DNA from: Rhizorhapis sp. SPR117
GTDB taxonomy: Bacteria; Pseudomonadota; Alphaproteobacteria; Sphingomonadales; Sphingomonadaceae
Length of the DNA: 64,000 nt
Direction of reading: 5' to 3'
NCBI RefSeq assembly: GCF_021742065.1
Contig: NZ_JAKKIE010000009.1
Span: 1-64,000 of the forward strand
The notes under the pieces are model-generated. The model was not told where the DNA came from. It did no database searches and saw nothing but the letters and a program-made list of their open reading frames with translations. Below, piece by piece: positions 28,481 to 38,148 of the stretch; positions within the stretch are counted from its first letter, which is position 1, and each line of letters starts with the position of its first letter. The position numbers and the translations under genes are program-made.

Positions 28481-30361
28481 TTGGCCTTTGTGAAAGCCGT
28501 TTGGCGCATATTGATGGCGATCAAGGACGGGCTGGTCCTGCTGTTCATGCTGCTCTTTTTTGGGGCGCTCTATGCCGCGCTGTCCTTGTCGCCCAAGCCA
28601 CCCGCAATGATCGGCAGCGGCGCGCTGGTCCTGAAACTGGACGGCGCCATAGTCGAACAGCCGCATCAGGAAAGTCCCTTCGACCTGATCGCCAGCAATC
28701 GCGCCCCGACGCGCGAATATCGCCTGCGCGACGTCGTCCACGCTATCGAAGTCGCGGGCAAGGACAACAAGGTAAAAGCCATCGTCCTTGACCTGGACAA
28801 CTTCGTGGGCGGCGGACAGGTGGCATTAAGCCGCGTCGGCGAAGCCCTCGATAGCGCGCGTGCCGCAAAAAAGCCGGTACTTGCCTTTGCCACCGCCTAT
28901 ACCGACGACGGCTATCAACTCGCGGCCCATGCGTCAGAAATCTGGATCAACCCCATTGGCGGCGTGATGATTTCCGGTCCCGGTGGATCGCGGCTCTATT
29001 ACAAGGGCCTGATCGACAAGCTGGGTGTGAATACCCATGTCTATCGCGTCGGCACATATAAGAGCTTCGTCGAACCCTTCATTCGCAAGGATCAGTCCGA
29101 TGAGGCGCGTCGGGCCATGCAGGCCGTCTATGACACGATCTGGCAGAATTGGCGCGATGAAGTGGGCAAGGCGCGGCCTGGTGCAAAACTTGCCGCCTAT
29201 GTGAACGATCCACTCGCCGCGGCAAAGGCGGCCAAAGGCAATCTTGCCCAGGCAGCCCTGAACGTCGGCCTTGCCGACAAATTGGGAGACCGCACCGCAT
29301 TTGGCGCGCGTGTGGCGGAATTGGCCGGTGCAGGCGATGACTCATTGCCGGGCAGCTACAAACAGATAAAATATGACGCCTATGTATCGGCCTATCCCAT
29401 AAAGGATAACGGCAAGATTGGCGTAGTGACCGTCGCAGGCGACATCGTCGATGGGGAGGCCGATCCCGGCACCGCAGGTGGCAAGACTATCGCGGACCTG
29501 ATCCACGACGCATTGGCGAAGAAGGATTTGAAGGCCATTGTTCTGCGTGTCGATTCCCCCGGCGGATCGGTACTGGCGTCGGAACAGATCAGAAGCGCCC
29601 TTACGGATGCAAAAGCACGCGGCATTCCGGTGGTGGCGTCCATGGGCAATGTCGCGGCCAGCGGCGGCTATTGGGTTTCCACCGCAGCCGACAGGATCAT
29701 CGCCGAACCGTCCACCATCACCGGCTCCATCGGGGTGTTCGGCATCTTGCCCAGTTTTGAAAACACTCTGGCGAAGATCGGCATTACGACCGATGGCATA
29801 AAGACGACGCCCTTGTCGGGTGAACCGGATGTCGCAGGCGGCTTCAGCCCGCAATTCGATGCGCTGGCACAAGCGGGCGTCGAGGATATTTATCGCCGTT
29901 TCGTCGGACTGGTCGCTGGCGCCCGCAAGATGACGCCCCAACATGTCGACACTATCGCGCAAGGCCGCGTCTGGGATGGCGGCACGGCGCGGCAGCTCGG
30001 CCTCGTCGATGGCTTTGGTTCCCTTGAGGACGCCATTGCACAGGCCGCCAAGCTTGCCAAACTGGACCCGGCCACGGCGCGCCCGGTCTTCATCGAGCAA
30101 AAGCCGGACTATTTCTCGACACTGCTCGAACAATATTTCTCCAACAATGACGACCAGAGCGCGGCCATCCCGCAGGACTGGCTGGGCAAGCAGGCATGGC
30201 TGCGACAACAGCTTGCGCTTCAGGCAGTCAGTGATGTCCGTAACCTGTTAACCGGCAGCGCCATCCGCGCCGATTGTCTGGAATGCCGGGGTGCCCTTCC
30301 GCAGGTCACAAACGACATACAATCAAGGCGGTTGATCGACTATCTGTGGAGTATATTCTAA
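28481..30361 (+). CDS. sppA: Signal peptide peptidase SppA, 67 kDa type
   Basis: A 626-residue membrane-bound serine protease of the long, internally duplicated SppA form, which degrades cleaved signal peptides in the membrane. An N-terminal membrane anchor (GLVLLFMLLFFGALYAALSL) is followed by two tandem ClpP-like domains. The catalytic lysine is Lys194 in GTYKSFVEPF in the first domain, and the nucleophile is Ser394 in VAASGGYWV in the second, matching the Lys209/Ser409 layout of the E. coli enzyme. The start is taken as TTG at 28481, with AAGGAG seven bases upstream; an earlier TTG at 28463 has no such site. It is divergent from groES, and its stop overlaps that of the convergent hydrolase gene. 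Confidence 0.93.
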   Translation: MAFVKAVWRILMAIKDGLVLLFMLLFFGALYAALSLSPKPPAMIGSGALVLKLDGAIVEQPHQESPFDLIASNRAPTREYRLRDVVHAIEVAGKDNKVKAIVLDLDNFVGGGQVALSRVGEALDSARAAKKPVLAFATAYTDDGYQLAAHASEIWINPIGGVMISGPGGSRLYYKGLIDKLGVNTHVYRVGTYKSFVEPFIRKDQSDEARRAMQAVYDTIWQNWRDEVGKARPGAKLAAYVNDPLAAAKAAKGNLAQAALNVGLADKLGDRTAFGARVAELAGAGDDSLPGSYKQIKYDAYVSAYPIKDNGKIGVVTVAGDIVDGEADPGTAGGKTIADLIHDALAKKDLKAIVLRVDSPGGSVLASEQIRSALTDAKARGIPVVASMGNVAASGGYWVSTAADRIIAEPSTITGSIGVFGILPSFENTLAKIGITTDGIKTTPLSGEPDVAGGFSPQFDALAQAGVEDIYRRFVGLVAGARKMTPQHVDTIAQGRVWDGGTARQLGLVDGFGSLEDAIAQAAKLAKLDPATARPVFIEQKPDYFSTLLEQYFSNNDDQSAAIPQDWLGKQAWLRQQLALQAVSDVRNLLTGSAIRADCLECRGALPQVTNDIQSRRLIDYLWSIF

Positions 30362-31215
30362 CCGCGCAAAAATGCCTGCATTTCCTGAGCGAAGCGCGTG
30401 GGTTGGTCGAACATGATCATATGGCCGCTCGGCCCTATCGCTTTCAGGCGCACCGTCTTTGCCCCGGCATACGCCGACGCAAAACGCTGAACTGTGGCCG
30501 CGCGCTGGGTGGCGTCGGCTGGCGTTGCGTACACCACCGTCATCGGCGCTGCGATCTTGCCCAGTTCAGGTCCAAGATCGATCTTCGCCAGATCCTGCAG
30601 GGCTGCCGCCATGACATCCGGATCATTATCCGCGGCATCCGGTCCGAACATGCCCATCAGCTGCCGAAACATCTGTCGCCCGCCCTTGGTGTTCGAAAAA
30701 TACCCGCCCAATTGCTGCGCAAAAGCACCCATGCCGCTTGCCGTACCACCCACCATGCCGGCCCCTGACGGCAGCATATCCACGACCATCAGCTTGCCGA
30801 TCGATGCCGTATGCCGGATCGCCAGCATCATCGCCAATGTGCCGCCCATACTGTGGCCGATGACGGTCGGTCGTTTCAGCCCCATCATGGCGATATAGCG
30901 CGCTATTTCTTCAGCAACCGGCGTAACGACCGGGCCGGTCGCGTTCCCCTCTGCCCCCGTTCCGGCAAAGCCTTTCATCTGCACCAGATGATAGCGGTAA
31001 CCGGGCGTTGCCGCGATCGCGCCCTCCCAGATCGAAGGCGCAGACCCAAGGCCGGGGATCAGCACGACATCCGGCCCGGTCCCCTGCGTCGTCACTGATA
31101 TTCTGCGTGAGGCGAAAGGCTGTGCCGCCCGTGCGCCTCCCGGCAGAACCAGGAGCGTGCCAAAAGCCAGCACAGCTGCCATTATCTGCCGCCGGTCAGG
31201 CCTCGTCATATCCAT
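30358..31215 (-). CDS. Secreted alpha/beta hydrolase
   Basis: A 285-residue alpha/beta-hydrolase. The N-terminus (TRPDRRQIMAAVLAFGTLLVLPGGARA) resembles a twin-arginine signal with an AxA cleavage site, so the enzyme is probably periplasmic. The oxyanion region is LIPGLGSAPSIW, the nucleophile elbow GHSMGGTLA, and a C-terminal His in GPSGHMIMFDQP completes the triad. The substrate is unknown; esterase, lipase or hydrolytic detoxification are all possible. The ATG at 31215 is one of three closely spaced candidates (31236, 31230, 31215) and none has a strong ribosome-binding site. It is convergent with sppA, with overlapping stop codons. Confidence 0.8.
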   Translation of the reverse strand: MDMTRPDRRQIMAAVLAFGTLLVLPGGARAAQPFASRRISVTTQGTGPDVVLIPGLGSAPSIWEGAIAATPGYRYHLVQMKGFAGTGAEGNATGPVVTPVAEEIARYIAMMGLKRPTVIGHSMGGTLAMMLAIRHTASIGKLMVVDMLPSGAGMVGGTASGMGAFAQQLGGYFSNTKGGRQMFRQLMGMFGPDAADNDPDVMAAALQDLAKIDLGPELGKIAAPMTVVYATPADATQRAATVQRFASAYAGAKTVRLKAIGPSGHMIMFDQPTRFAQEMQAFLRG

Positions 31216-31417
31216 ACTCTCACGCGTCATGACCACTCTGTTGCATCGCCGTCTTGAACAGGGGCTGACTCCTGTGCTTCCTGATCATATTTTGCATGCC
31301 GTTAAGCTTCTATCCATCGCTTTTGTGGAATCATTCATCGCAAACTCTCGCACACCGGAGATTCGTGCGTTACTGTTTCCGCGGGAGAAAACCAGCAGGA
31401 CGGAGGGCATTTTTTCA

Positions 31418-32539
31418 GTGCGCAATACAAGTCGGGGAAAACGGTCGGGATTGGGGCATCTGGCAAAAGGCGTGGCTATAATCACGGCCACCGCGACGCT
31501 GTTCGCCTGTTCAGCCGCCATCATTCCCGAAGGACCGCCGCAGCCCGCCGTTGCCAGCCGTGTCCCGGTCAATCCGCCCCAGCGTATTCCCGATTATAAT
31601 CCGCGCAACAAGCCATCCCCCGCCCTCGTCAAAATCATTCACGATCTGGGCCGGAATTTTGACGGTCATGTGGGTATAGCGGTTCAGCGCGTCGATGCAG
31701 ACTGGGTAGTGGATTATAACGGCACCAGCCTTTTCCCACAGCAAAGCGTGTCGAAGCTTTGGGTGGCGATGACCGTGCTCGATGCGGTTGATCGCGGCAA
31801 ATTGTCGCTCAATTCTCCCACAGTCGTCCAGAAACAGGATTTGACCCTGTTCCACCAACCGCTGGCTGCCATGGTCAACCGGGACGGGTATAAAACCACG
31901 CTATCGGACCTGTTCACCCGCGCCATGCAGCAAAGCGACAATACCGCCAATGACAAGCTGCTCCGCACTGTTGGCGGTCCCGATGCGATCCGGGCGTTTC
32001 TGGGCAAGAATTTCATCGCCAACATCCGTTTTGGTCCCGGAGAACGGCTGTTGCAAAGCACTACAGCCGGATTGGACTGGAACCCCAATTATTCGCTGGG
32101 CCGCAATTTCTATACCGCGCGGGCGAATCTGCCGCGATCGGTGCGGGAACGCGCGTTGGATAAATATCTGGCCAATCCGCCCGATGGCGCTGCGCCCGTC
32201 GCCATTGTCGGCGCGCTTGCCAAGCTGAAACGCGGCGACCTGCTTTCGCCATCCTCCACTCAGTTGCTGCTGTCGACTATGGAGCGCGCGCGTACCGGGC
32301 CGCAGCGGATCAAGGGCGGTGTGCCGCACGGCTGGACCTATGCTCACAAGACCGGCACGGGACAGGATCTGGCCCCGCGTTCGACCGGTTACAATGACAT
32401 TGGCATCATGACCGCACCCGATGGCACCAGCTACGCCGTCGCCGTTATGATCGGCAGCACGACCGTGCCGATCCCCAAGCGTTGGGAACTGATGCAGGCG
32501 GTGTCACGGGCGGTGGCAGCCAATCACGACAGGAACTGA
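31418..32539 (+). CDS. Class A beta-lactamase-fold serine hydrolase, lipoprotein
   Basis: A 373-residue penicillin-interacting serine hydrolase fold. The motifs are Ser110-Val-Ser-Lys113, Ser173-Asp-Asn and Lys311-Thr-Gly, in the order and spacing of class A beta-lactamases. The usual omega-loop E-x-x-L-N is not visible; the corresponding stretch reads AGLDWNPNYSLG. This makes classical penicillin hydrolysis doubtful and a cell-wall or other hydrolase role possible. The GTG at 31418, preceded by GGAGGG, gives a lipoprotein signal with lipobox LFAC; an open frame reaches back to 31157 but would bury that signal. The gap 31216-31417 looks like promoter region only. polA follows after about 115 bases. 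Confidence 0.8.
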   Translation: MRNTSRGKRSGLGHLAKGVAIITATATLFACSAAIIPEGPPQPAVASRVPVNPPQRIPDYNPRNKPSPALVKIIHDLGRNFDGHVGIAVQRVDADWVVDYNGTSLFPQQSVSKLWVAMTVLDAVDRGKLSLNSPTVVQKQDLTLFHQPLAAMVNRDGYKTTLSDLFTRAMQQSDNTANDKLLRTVGGPDAIRAFLGKNFIANIRFGPGERLLQSTTAGLDWNPNYSLGRNFYTARANLPRSVRERALDKYLANPPDGAAPVAIVGALAKLKRGDLLSPSSTQLLLSTMERARTGPQRIKGGVPHGWTYAHKTGTGQDLAPRSTGYNDIGIMTAPDGTSYAVAVMIGSTTVPIPKRWELMQAVSRAVAANHDRN

Positions 32540-32656
32540 CAAGTCTGCCGCATGATCCAGCTCGTCAACATCGCGTGAAAGCCATAAGCACAGATTAGGC
32601 ATGCGCAACCACGCTCTGCTGTTTCCCTTCGCAGGGCGCTGCGCTATGTCGCTGCC

Positions 32657-35440
32657 ATGATCGAACAAAAGCATCTCTATCTCGTCGATGGCAGCGGCTA
32701 TATTTTCCGCGCCTATCATCGCCTGCCGCCGCTCACCAATATTCATGGCCAACCTGTAGGTGCGGTCTATGGCTATACGACGATGCTCTGGAAACTGGCC
32801 GATGCGCTCGACAAGGCGGAGGGGCCAACCCACATGGCGGTCGTCCTCGACAAAGGCTCGCAGACCTTCCGCAACGACATGTACGACCAGTACAAGGCGC
32901 ACCGCCCGCCTGCACCCGAAGATCTTGTCCCGCAATTCCCGATGATCCGCGATGCTACCCGCGCCTTCTCCCTCCCCTGTATCGAGGAAGCGGGATTTGA
33001 AGCGGACGACATCATCGCCAGCTATACCAAGGCCGCGTTGGCGGCAGGCTGGCACGTCACCATCGTGTCATCCGACAAGGATTTGATGCAACTGATCCAA
33101 CCGGGCGTCGACATGCTGGACACGATGAAGAATGTCCGCAACGGCCCCGAAATCGTGCTGGAAAAATTCGGCGTCAGCCCGGAAAAGCTGGGCGACGTTC
33201 TCGCGCTGATGGGCGACAGTGCCGACAATGTGCCGGGCGTACCGGGCATTGGTCCGAAAACCGCATCAAAGCTGATTGCAGAATATGGCGATCTGGAAAG
33301 CGTGCTGGCCGCCGCGCCGCAGATGAAAAAATCGAAGATGCAGGAAAACCTCATCCAGCATGCAGCCATGGCGCGGCTTTCACGCCAGCTTGTCGAACTG
33401 CACAGCGAAGTGCCGCTGCCAGAACCGTTGGAAGACCTGGCCCTGGATGGCATTCCGGTCGGACCGCTGAAGGCCTTTCTGGAGCATCATGGCTTCAATT
33501 CGCTGCTGGCGCGGCTGAACACTGGCGCGGCTCCTGCCGCCGTCATTGCCGCAACCGCATCGACGCCCGAACGCGCGGAGCCGCAGGCGCCAAGACTGGA
33601 TGCTGGACCCGCCATCGACCACGGCCAATATGAAACCGTGAAGTCTGAGGCTGATCTCGACCGCTGGATCGCCGCAGCCCATGCCGAAGGGTTGATCGCC
33701 ATCGACACCGAAACCGACAGTCTGGATTGCGTGACCGGTCGGTTGGTCGGCATCTGCCTTGCAACCGGACCGAACAAGGCCTGCTATATTCCCGTCGGCC
33801 ATCGCGGCGCGGATATGTTCAGCGATGCGCCCGAACAATTGCCGCTCGATTTGGTCATAGCTAAACTCAAGCCGTTGCTTGCCGACGACAGCGTGCTGAA
33901 AATTGGCCAGAACCTGAAATATGACATGAGCGTGCTGGCCGCCCACGGGCTGGAAATCGCACCGTTCGATGACACCATCGTGATGAGCTTCGATCTTGAT
34001 GCCGGCAAGAATGGGCATGGCATGGACGAACTGGCCAAGCTCCATCTCGACCATGAATGTATCAGCTTCAAATCGGTCTGCGGCACCGGCAAGAGCCAGA
34101 TCAGCTTCGCCGAAGTCCCGCTCGACAAGGCGACCGCCTATGCCGCCGAGGATGCGGACGTCACGTTCCGCCTCTGGCAGTGTTTCAAGAGCCGCCTGCC
34201 ACAGGAGGGCGTGACGCGCGTCTATGAAATGGTTGACCGCCCGCTCGTGCCAGTCGTCGCGAAAATGGAGCGCACCGGGATCAAGGTAGACCGCCAGCAT
34301 CTGGCGCGCCTCTCAGCTGAATTTGCGAACGAAATCGCGGCGCTGGAGAAGGACATCCATGCCGAAGCAGGCATCGAATTCACCATCGGCAGCCCCAAGC
34401 AGCTTGGCGAAATATTGTTCGAGAAACTGGGCCTGAAGGGCGGACGCAAAGGCAAGACCGGCGTCTATTCCACCGATGTCACTGAACTGGAGCGCTTGCA
34501 GAAAGACGGCGTGCCGATTGCACGTAAGCTGCTCGACTGGCGGCAACTGAGCAAGCTCAAGAGCACCTATACCGATGCGCTGCAACAGCAGATCAATGCG
34601 ACCACGGGGCGTGTCCACACCAGCTACAGCCTGTCGGGCGCGCAAACCGGGCGGCTGAGTTCAACCGACCCCAACCTGCAGAATATCCCGATCCGTACCG
34701 AGATCGGTCGCCAGATCCGCCATGCCTTCGTCGCCGAACCGGGCAATGTCATATTGGCCGCCGACTACAGCCAGATCGAACTGCGTCTTGCCGCGCATAT
34801 GGCCGATGTTCCTGCGCTCAAGGCCGCATTCGCTCGGGGCGAGGATATTCACGCGGCCACCGCGCTGGAACTGTTCGGCGAAGTCAACCGCGACACGCGA
34901 GGCCGGGCAAAGACAATCAACTTCTCGATCCTCTACGGCATTTCCCGCTGGGGCCTTGCCGCGCGTCTGGAGATCATGCCCGATGAGGCGCAAGCCATGA
35001 TCAGCCGCTATTTCGAACGCTTTCCCGGCATCAGCAATTATATTACCTACACGCTTGAAACCGCCCGCGAAACCGGCTTCACTCAGACGCTTTTTGGCCG
35101 CAAGACCTGGTTCCCACGCCTGAACGCCAAAAATCAGGCCGAACGTCAGGGCAGCGAACGCGCCGCCATCAACGCCCCCATTCAAGGCACCAGCGCCGAC
35201 ATCATCAAACGCGCCATGGTCCGCATGGGGCCCGCGCTGGAGGCGGCGAGTCTGTACGATGTGAAAATGCTGTTGCAAGTCCACGACGAACTGGTCTTCG
35301 AAGTACCGCAAGCCAATGTGGCAGCGGCCAGCGTGGTCATCCGCAAAGTCATGGAAGGCGCGGCAGAACCGGCGGTGAAGCTGACAGTCCCGCTAGGAGT
35401 CGAGATTGGGACCGGGCCAAGTTGGGGCGCGGCACATTAG
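32657..35440 (+). CDS. polA: DNA polymerase I
   Basis: A 927-residue polymerase with three domains. The 5'-3' exonuclease (about residues 1-300) shows YLVDGSGYIFRAYH and the helix-hairpin region GVPGIGPKTASKLI. The 3'-5' proofreading domain has an intact DTETDSLD motif, KYDMSVLAAHG and YAAEDADVT, so editing activity is expected. The polymerase domain carries DYSQIELRLAAH, the O-helix RGRAKTINFSILYG and the catalytic VHDELVFEVP. It fills gaps after Okazaki primer removal and excision repair. Length and layout are normal. It is a single gene, convergent with pheA. Confidence 0.97.
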   Translation: MIEQKHLYLVDGSGYIFRAYHRLPPLTNIHGQPVGAVYGYTTMLWKLADALDKAEGPTHMAVVLDKGSQTFRNDMYDQYKAHRPPAPEDLVPQFPMIRDATRAFSLPCIEEAGFEADDIIASYTKAALAAGWHVTIVSSDKDLMQLIQPGVDMLDTMKNVRNGPEIVLEKFGVSPEKLGDVLALMGDSADNVPGVPGIGPKTASKLIAEYGDLESVLAAAPQMKKSKMQENLIQHAAMARLSRQLVELHSEVPLPEPLEDLALDGIPVGPLKAFLEHHGFNSLLARLNTGAAPAAVIAATASTPERAEPQAPRLDAGPAIDHGQYETVKSEADLDRWIAAAHAEGLIAIDTETDSLDCVTGRLVGICLATGPNKACYIPVGHRGADMFSDAPEQLPLDLVIAKLKPLLADDSVLKIGQNLKYDMSVLAAHGLEIAPFDDTIVMSFDLDAGKNGHGMDELAKLHLDHECISFKSVCGTGKSQISFAEVPLDKATAYAAEDADVTFRLWQCFKSRLPQEGVTRVYEMVDRPLVPVVAKMERTGIKVDRQHLARLSAEFANEIAALEKDIHAEAGIEFTIGSPKQLGEILFEKLGLKGGRKGKTGVYSTDVTELERLQKDGVPIARKLLDWRQLSKLKSTYTDALQQQINATTGRVHTSYSLSGAQTGRLSSTDPNLQNIPIRTEIGRQIRHAFVAEPGNVILAADYSQIELRLAAHMADVPALKAAFARGEDIHAATALELFGEVNRDTRGRAKTINFSILYGISRWGLAARLEIMPDEAQAMISRYFERFPGISNYITYTLETARETGFTQTLFGRKTWFPRLNAKNQAERQGSERAAINAPIQGTSADIIKRAMVRMGPALEAASLYDVKMLLQVHDELVFEVPQANVAAASVVIRKVMEGAAEPAVKLTVPLGVEIGTGPSWGAAH

Positions 35441-35471
35441 GCAGGCAATGCACATGCTCGCCAAGGATGGA

Positions 35472-36377
35472 TTATTTGCTATCTTCAGCCATGGGCCTTG
35501 ACCGCGCCTGCCGATACGTTCCCAAGATCCGCACCCATTTGCTGTGGAATTTCAGTTCGTCCAGCGCGCGGTCGACTGCCGGATCGCCGGGCTTGCCTTC
35601 AATGTCGGCATAGAATTCCGTGGCCGCAAAACTGGCGCCACGCTGATAGCTTTCCAGCTTGGTCATGTTGACACCATTTGTGGCAAAACCGCCCATCGCC
35701 TTGTAGAGCGCGGCGGGAACATTCTTCACCTCGAACAGGAATGTCGTCATGACCGGGCCGCCATCCGCCGGTATTGTCGCATCCTTCGACAGCAGGACAA
35801 AGCGCGTCATATTATCGCCGCTGTCCTCGATATTTTCCGCGCGCAGTTTCAGGCCGTAAATCTCTGCCGCCAATTTGGGCGCGATCGCCGCCGCGCCCGG
35901 TTCCCGGCGTTCGGCCACCAGTGCAGCCGCGCCTGCGGTATCGGCATAGGCGATGGGCTGAATACCCTTTTCGCGCAGATAGTGACGGCACTGCCCCAAC
36001 GCCTGTTCATGGCTGATTGCACTTTTGACCGGCGCGTCATCCGCGCTCATCAGGCAGTGATGAATCGGCAGGAAATATTCATCGACGATCGAAAGCCCCG
36101 ACTCGGGGAGCAGAAAATGCATATCCGCCACGCGCCCATGCAGCGAATTTTCAATCGGAATGATCGCGCGCGCGGCGCGGTCTTCGCGCACAGCATCGAT
36201 TGCATCCTGAAAAGAAAAGCACGGAAGCGCGATGCAATCAGGAGCAAAACCCAAGGCCGCCAAATGCGAATTAGCGCCGGGTGCGCCCTGATAAGCGATG
36301 GCCCGCGCAGTATCGGCCGCGGCCTTCGCCGTCATCTCCTCGACAAGGCGCCGGGCTGGAAGAGGATAATTTTCCAT
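35472..36377 (-). CDS. pheA: Prephenate dehydratase
   Basis: A 301-residue monofunctional enzyme converting prephenate to phenylpyruvate in phenylalanine synthesis. The N-terminal catalytic domain begins IAYQGAPGANSHLAAL and ends with the catalytic DNMTRFVLLS motif (Thr-Arg-Phe). The C-terminal ACT domain, with VPAALYKAMGGFA and KLESYQRG, should bind phenylalanine for feedback inhibition. No chorismate mutase domain is attached. It is convergent with polA and divergent from the cytochrome c gene at 36517. Confidence 0.94.
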   Translation of the reverse strand: MENYPLPARRLVEEMTAKAAADTARAIAYQGAPGANSHLAALGFAPDCIALPCFSFQDAIDAVREDRAARAIIPIENSLHGRVADMHFLLPESGLSIVDEYFLPIHHCLMSADDAPVKSAISHEQALGQCRHYLREKGIQPIAYADTAGAAALVAERREPGAAAIAPKLAAEIYGLKLRAENIEDSGDNMTRFVLLSKDATIPADGGPVMTTFLFEVKNVPAALYKAMGGFATNGVNMTKLESYQRGASFAATEFYADIEGKPGDPAVDRALDELKFHSKWVRILGTYRQARSRPMAEDSK

Positions 36378-36516
36378 GATGGAAGAGCGCTTAGGGGCAG
36401 ATTACGGCATTCGCAAGCACCGCTTGCACGTTCGCAATTGCTTCATTAAGGGAGCGCGCTAACGCGGACGCGCCTCTCAAGGGGCGCAGGAACATTCATC
36501 GGAGGAATTTAGGCGC

Positions 36517-37131
36517 ATGGTCGATCGTTCCAATACCATTGCTGGCTGGGTCTTGTTCGGAGGCATCATCGCCCTGGGCGCCGGAATAGTCAGTGGAAAG
36601 GTGTTTCATGAGGAACGGCCCGAAAACATGGGCTACCCGATCGAAGGCGTCGAAGCCGAAGGTGGCGAAGCGGCTGCCGGTCCCTCCATCGCGACCTTGC
36701 TGGCCAGCGCGGACCCGGCCAAGGGCGAAGGCGTATTCAAGAAGTGCATAGCCTGTCACACCGTCAACCAGGGCGGCGCGAACGGCATTGGTCCCAACCT
36801 CTATAGCGTGGTCGGTGAAGAGATCGGCACAGGCAAGGCCGGTTTTGCCTTTTCCGATGCGTTGAAGAGCAAGGGCGGAGAATGGACGTTCGAGGCGCTT
36901 GACGAATGGCTGACAAGCCCCCGCAAATTTGCGCCGGGCACAAAGATGACCTTTGCTGGCCTCGGCAATCCCGAAGACCGCGCCAACGTCATTGCCTATA
37001 TGAACGCCCAAGGCTCCAACCTGCCGCTGCCCGTTCCCGAGGCCGCTTCTGCAGAGCCGGAAGCCGCCGCTGCTCCCGCTGAAAATGCCGCAGCTCCGGT
37101 CGAAGGCAAGACTGTAGCAGCCGCGCACTGA
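36517..37131 (+). CDS. Membrane-anchored c-type cytochrome (CycM-like)
   Basis: A 204-residue cytochrome c with an uncleaved N-terminal membrane anchor (AGWVLFGGIIALGAGIVSG, about residues 9-27). One heme site, CIACH, lies in VFKKCIACHTVNQGG, and the axial methionine is likely in GTKMTFAGL. The C-terminus is a low-complexity Ala/Pro/Glu tail. This is the CycM type, which carries electrons from the bc1 complex to terminal oxidases at the periplasmic face. A GGAGGAA site lies nine bases before the ATG. It is divergent from pheA; gene symbol withheld since several cyc names are in use. Confidence 0.9.
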   Translation: MVDRSNTIAGWVLFGGIIALGAGIVSGKVFHEERPENMGYPIEGVEAEGGEAAAGPSIATLLASADPAKGEGVFKKCIACHTVNQGGANGIGPNLYSVVGEEIGTGKAGFAFSDALKSKGGEWTFEALDEWLTSPRKFAPGTKMTFAGLGNPEDRANVIAYMNAQGSNLPLPVPEAASAEPEAAAAPAENAAAPVEGKTVAAAH

Positions 37132-37214
37132 TCAGGGTGCGGCCAAGGCGGTTGCGGGCGATATTACGATTCGTACATTGATGGGCGATGCGCTGTAACA
37201 GCTTATGCGCGGGA

Positions 37215-38093
37215 TCACTCACATCTCGGAAAGCTCTCATCCTCATAGAAAGCCTCGACGATTTCCCAAGCGTCTTTCGCCGTTTCGACAAAGTGAAAAA
37301 GATTGAGATCTTCCGGGCTGATCGTTCCTTCTTCCGCCAGCGCCTCAAAATCGACGACGCGGTTCCAGAATTCCTGGCCGAATAAAAGCACCGGGATCGG
37401 CTTCATCTTGCCGGTCTGGATCAGCGTTATCGTTTCAAAAAATTCGTCGAACGTCCCAAACCCGCCAGGAAACACCGCCAGCGCCCGCGCCCGCAACAGG
37501 AAATGCATCTTGCGCAGCGCGAAATAGTGAAACTGGAAACTGAGTTCCGGCGTCACATACCGGTTGGGCGCCTGTTCATGGGGCAGGACGATGTTCAGTC
37601 CGATCGATTCCGCTCCCACTTCATGCGCGCCCATATTGGCCGCTTCCATGATCGATGGGCCGCCGCCCGAACAGACGACGAAATTACGGCAACCATCGTC
37701 CGTCACCGGAAACTGACTGGCGATCCGGGCCAGCTGGCGGGCCTCTTCACAATATTTGGCCTTGGCGGCGAGGCGCCCGGCAACCTTGCGTGCTGCATTA
37801 CTTTGCGCCGCATCGATCAGCGCCTGCGCATGATCGGGATGAGGAATGCGCGCAGATCCGTAAAAGACGAAGGTCGATTCGATCCGCGCTTCATCCATCA
37901 GCAATTCAGGCTTCAGCAACTCAAGCTGGAACCGGACCGGGCGCAAATCTTCCCGCAGCAGAAAATCATTGTCCTGAAAGGCGAGTGTATAGGCCGCGCT
38001 ACCGGTTTGAGGGGTGGAAACGGCCAGTTTTGCTGAACTGGCGTCATCTGAAGCACGGCGGAATTTCCGCTCGGCGATTTCCTTGTTTGTCAT
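37215..38093 (-). CDS. LOG family protein (TIGR00730-type Rossmann fold)
   Basis: A 292-residue protein with the LOG-family motifs GGGPSIMEAAN and PGGFGTFDEFFE, which form the phosphoribohydrolase active site in cytokinin-activating LOG enzymes. Older annotation calls it lysine decarboxylase, which is not supported. The N-terminal about 90 residues form an extra domain, as in the longer bacterial group, and include STFVFYGSARIP. The likely reaction is release of ribose 5-phosphate from nucleoside monophosphates; the physiological role in this bacterium is unknown. It is followed on the same strand by nothing within its transcription unit; the extensin-like gene lies 55 bases upstream and may be co-transcribed. 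Confidence 0.88.
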   Translation of the reverse strand: MTNKEIAERKFRRASDDASSAKLAVSTPQTGSAAYTLAFQDNDFLLREDLRPVRFQLELLKPELLMDEARIESTFVFYGSARIPHPDHAQALIDAAQSNAARKVAGRLAAKAKYCEEARQLARIASQFPVTDDGCRNFVVCSGGGPSIMEAANMGAHEVGAESIGLNIVLPHEQAPNRYVTPELSFQFHYFALRKMHFLLRARALAVFPGGFGTFDEFFETITLIQTGKMKPIPVLLFGQEFWNRVVDFEALAEEGTISPEDLNLFHFVETAKDAWEIVEAFYEDESFPRCE

Positions 38094-38148
38094 TCATTTC
38101 AATGTAGGCGGAAAAAGTTTCAATTCCAATATCGCGGGTCAAGATTCC

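Noticed and set aside
31157..31417. N-terminal extension of the beta-lactamase-fold gene
   Set aside because: It would bury the lipoprotein signal, overlaps the divergent hydrolase start, and the GTG at 31418 has its own GGAGGG site.
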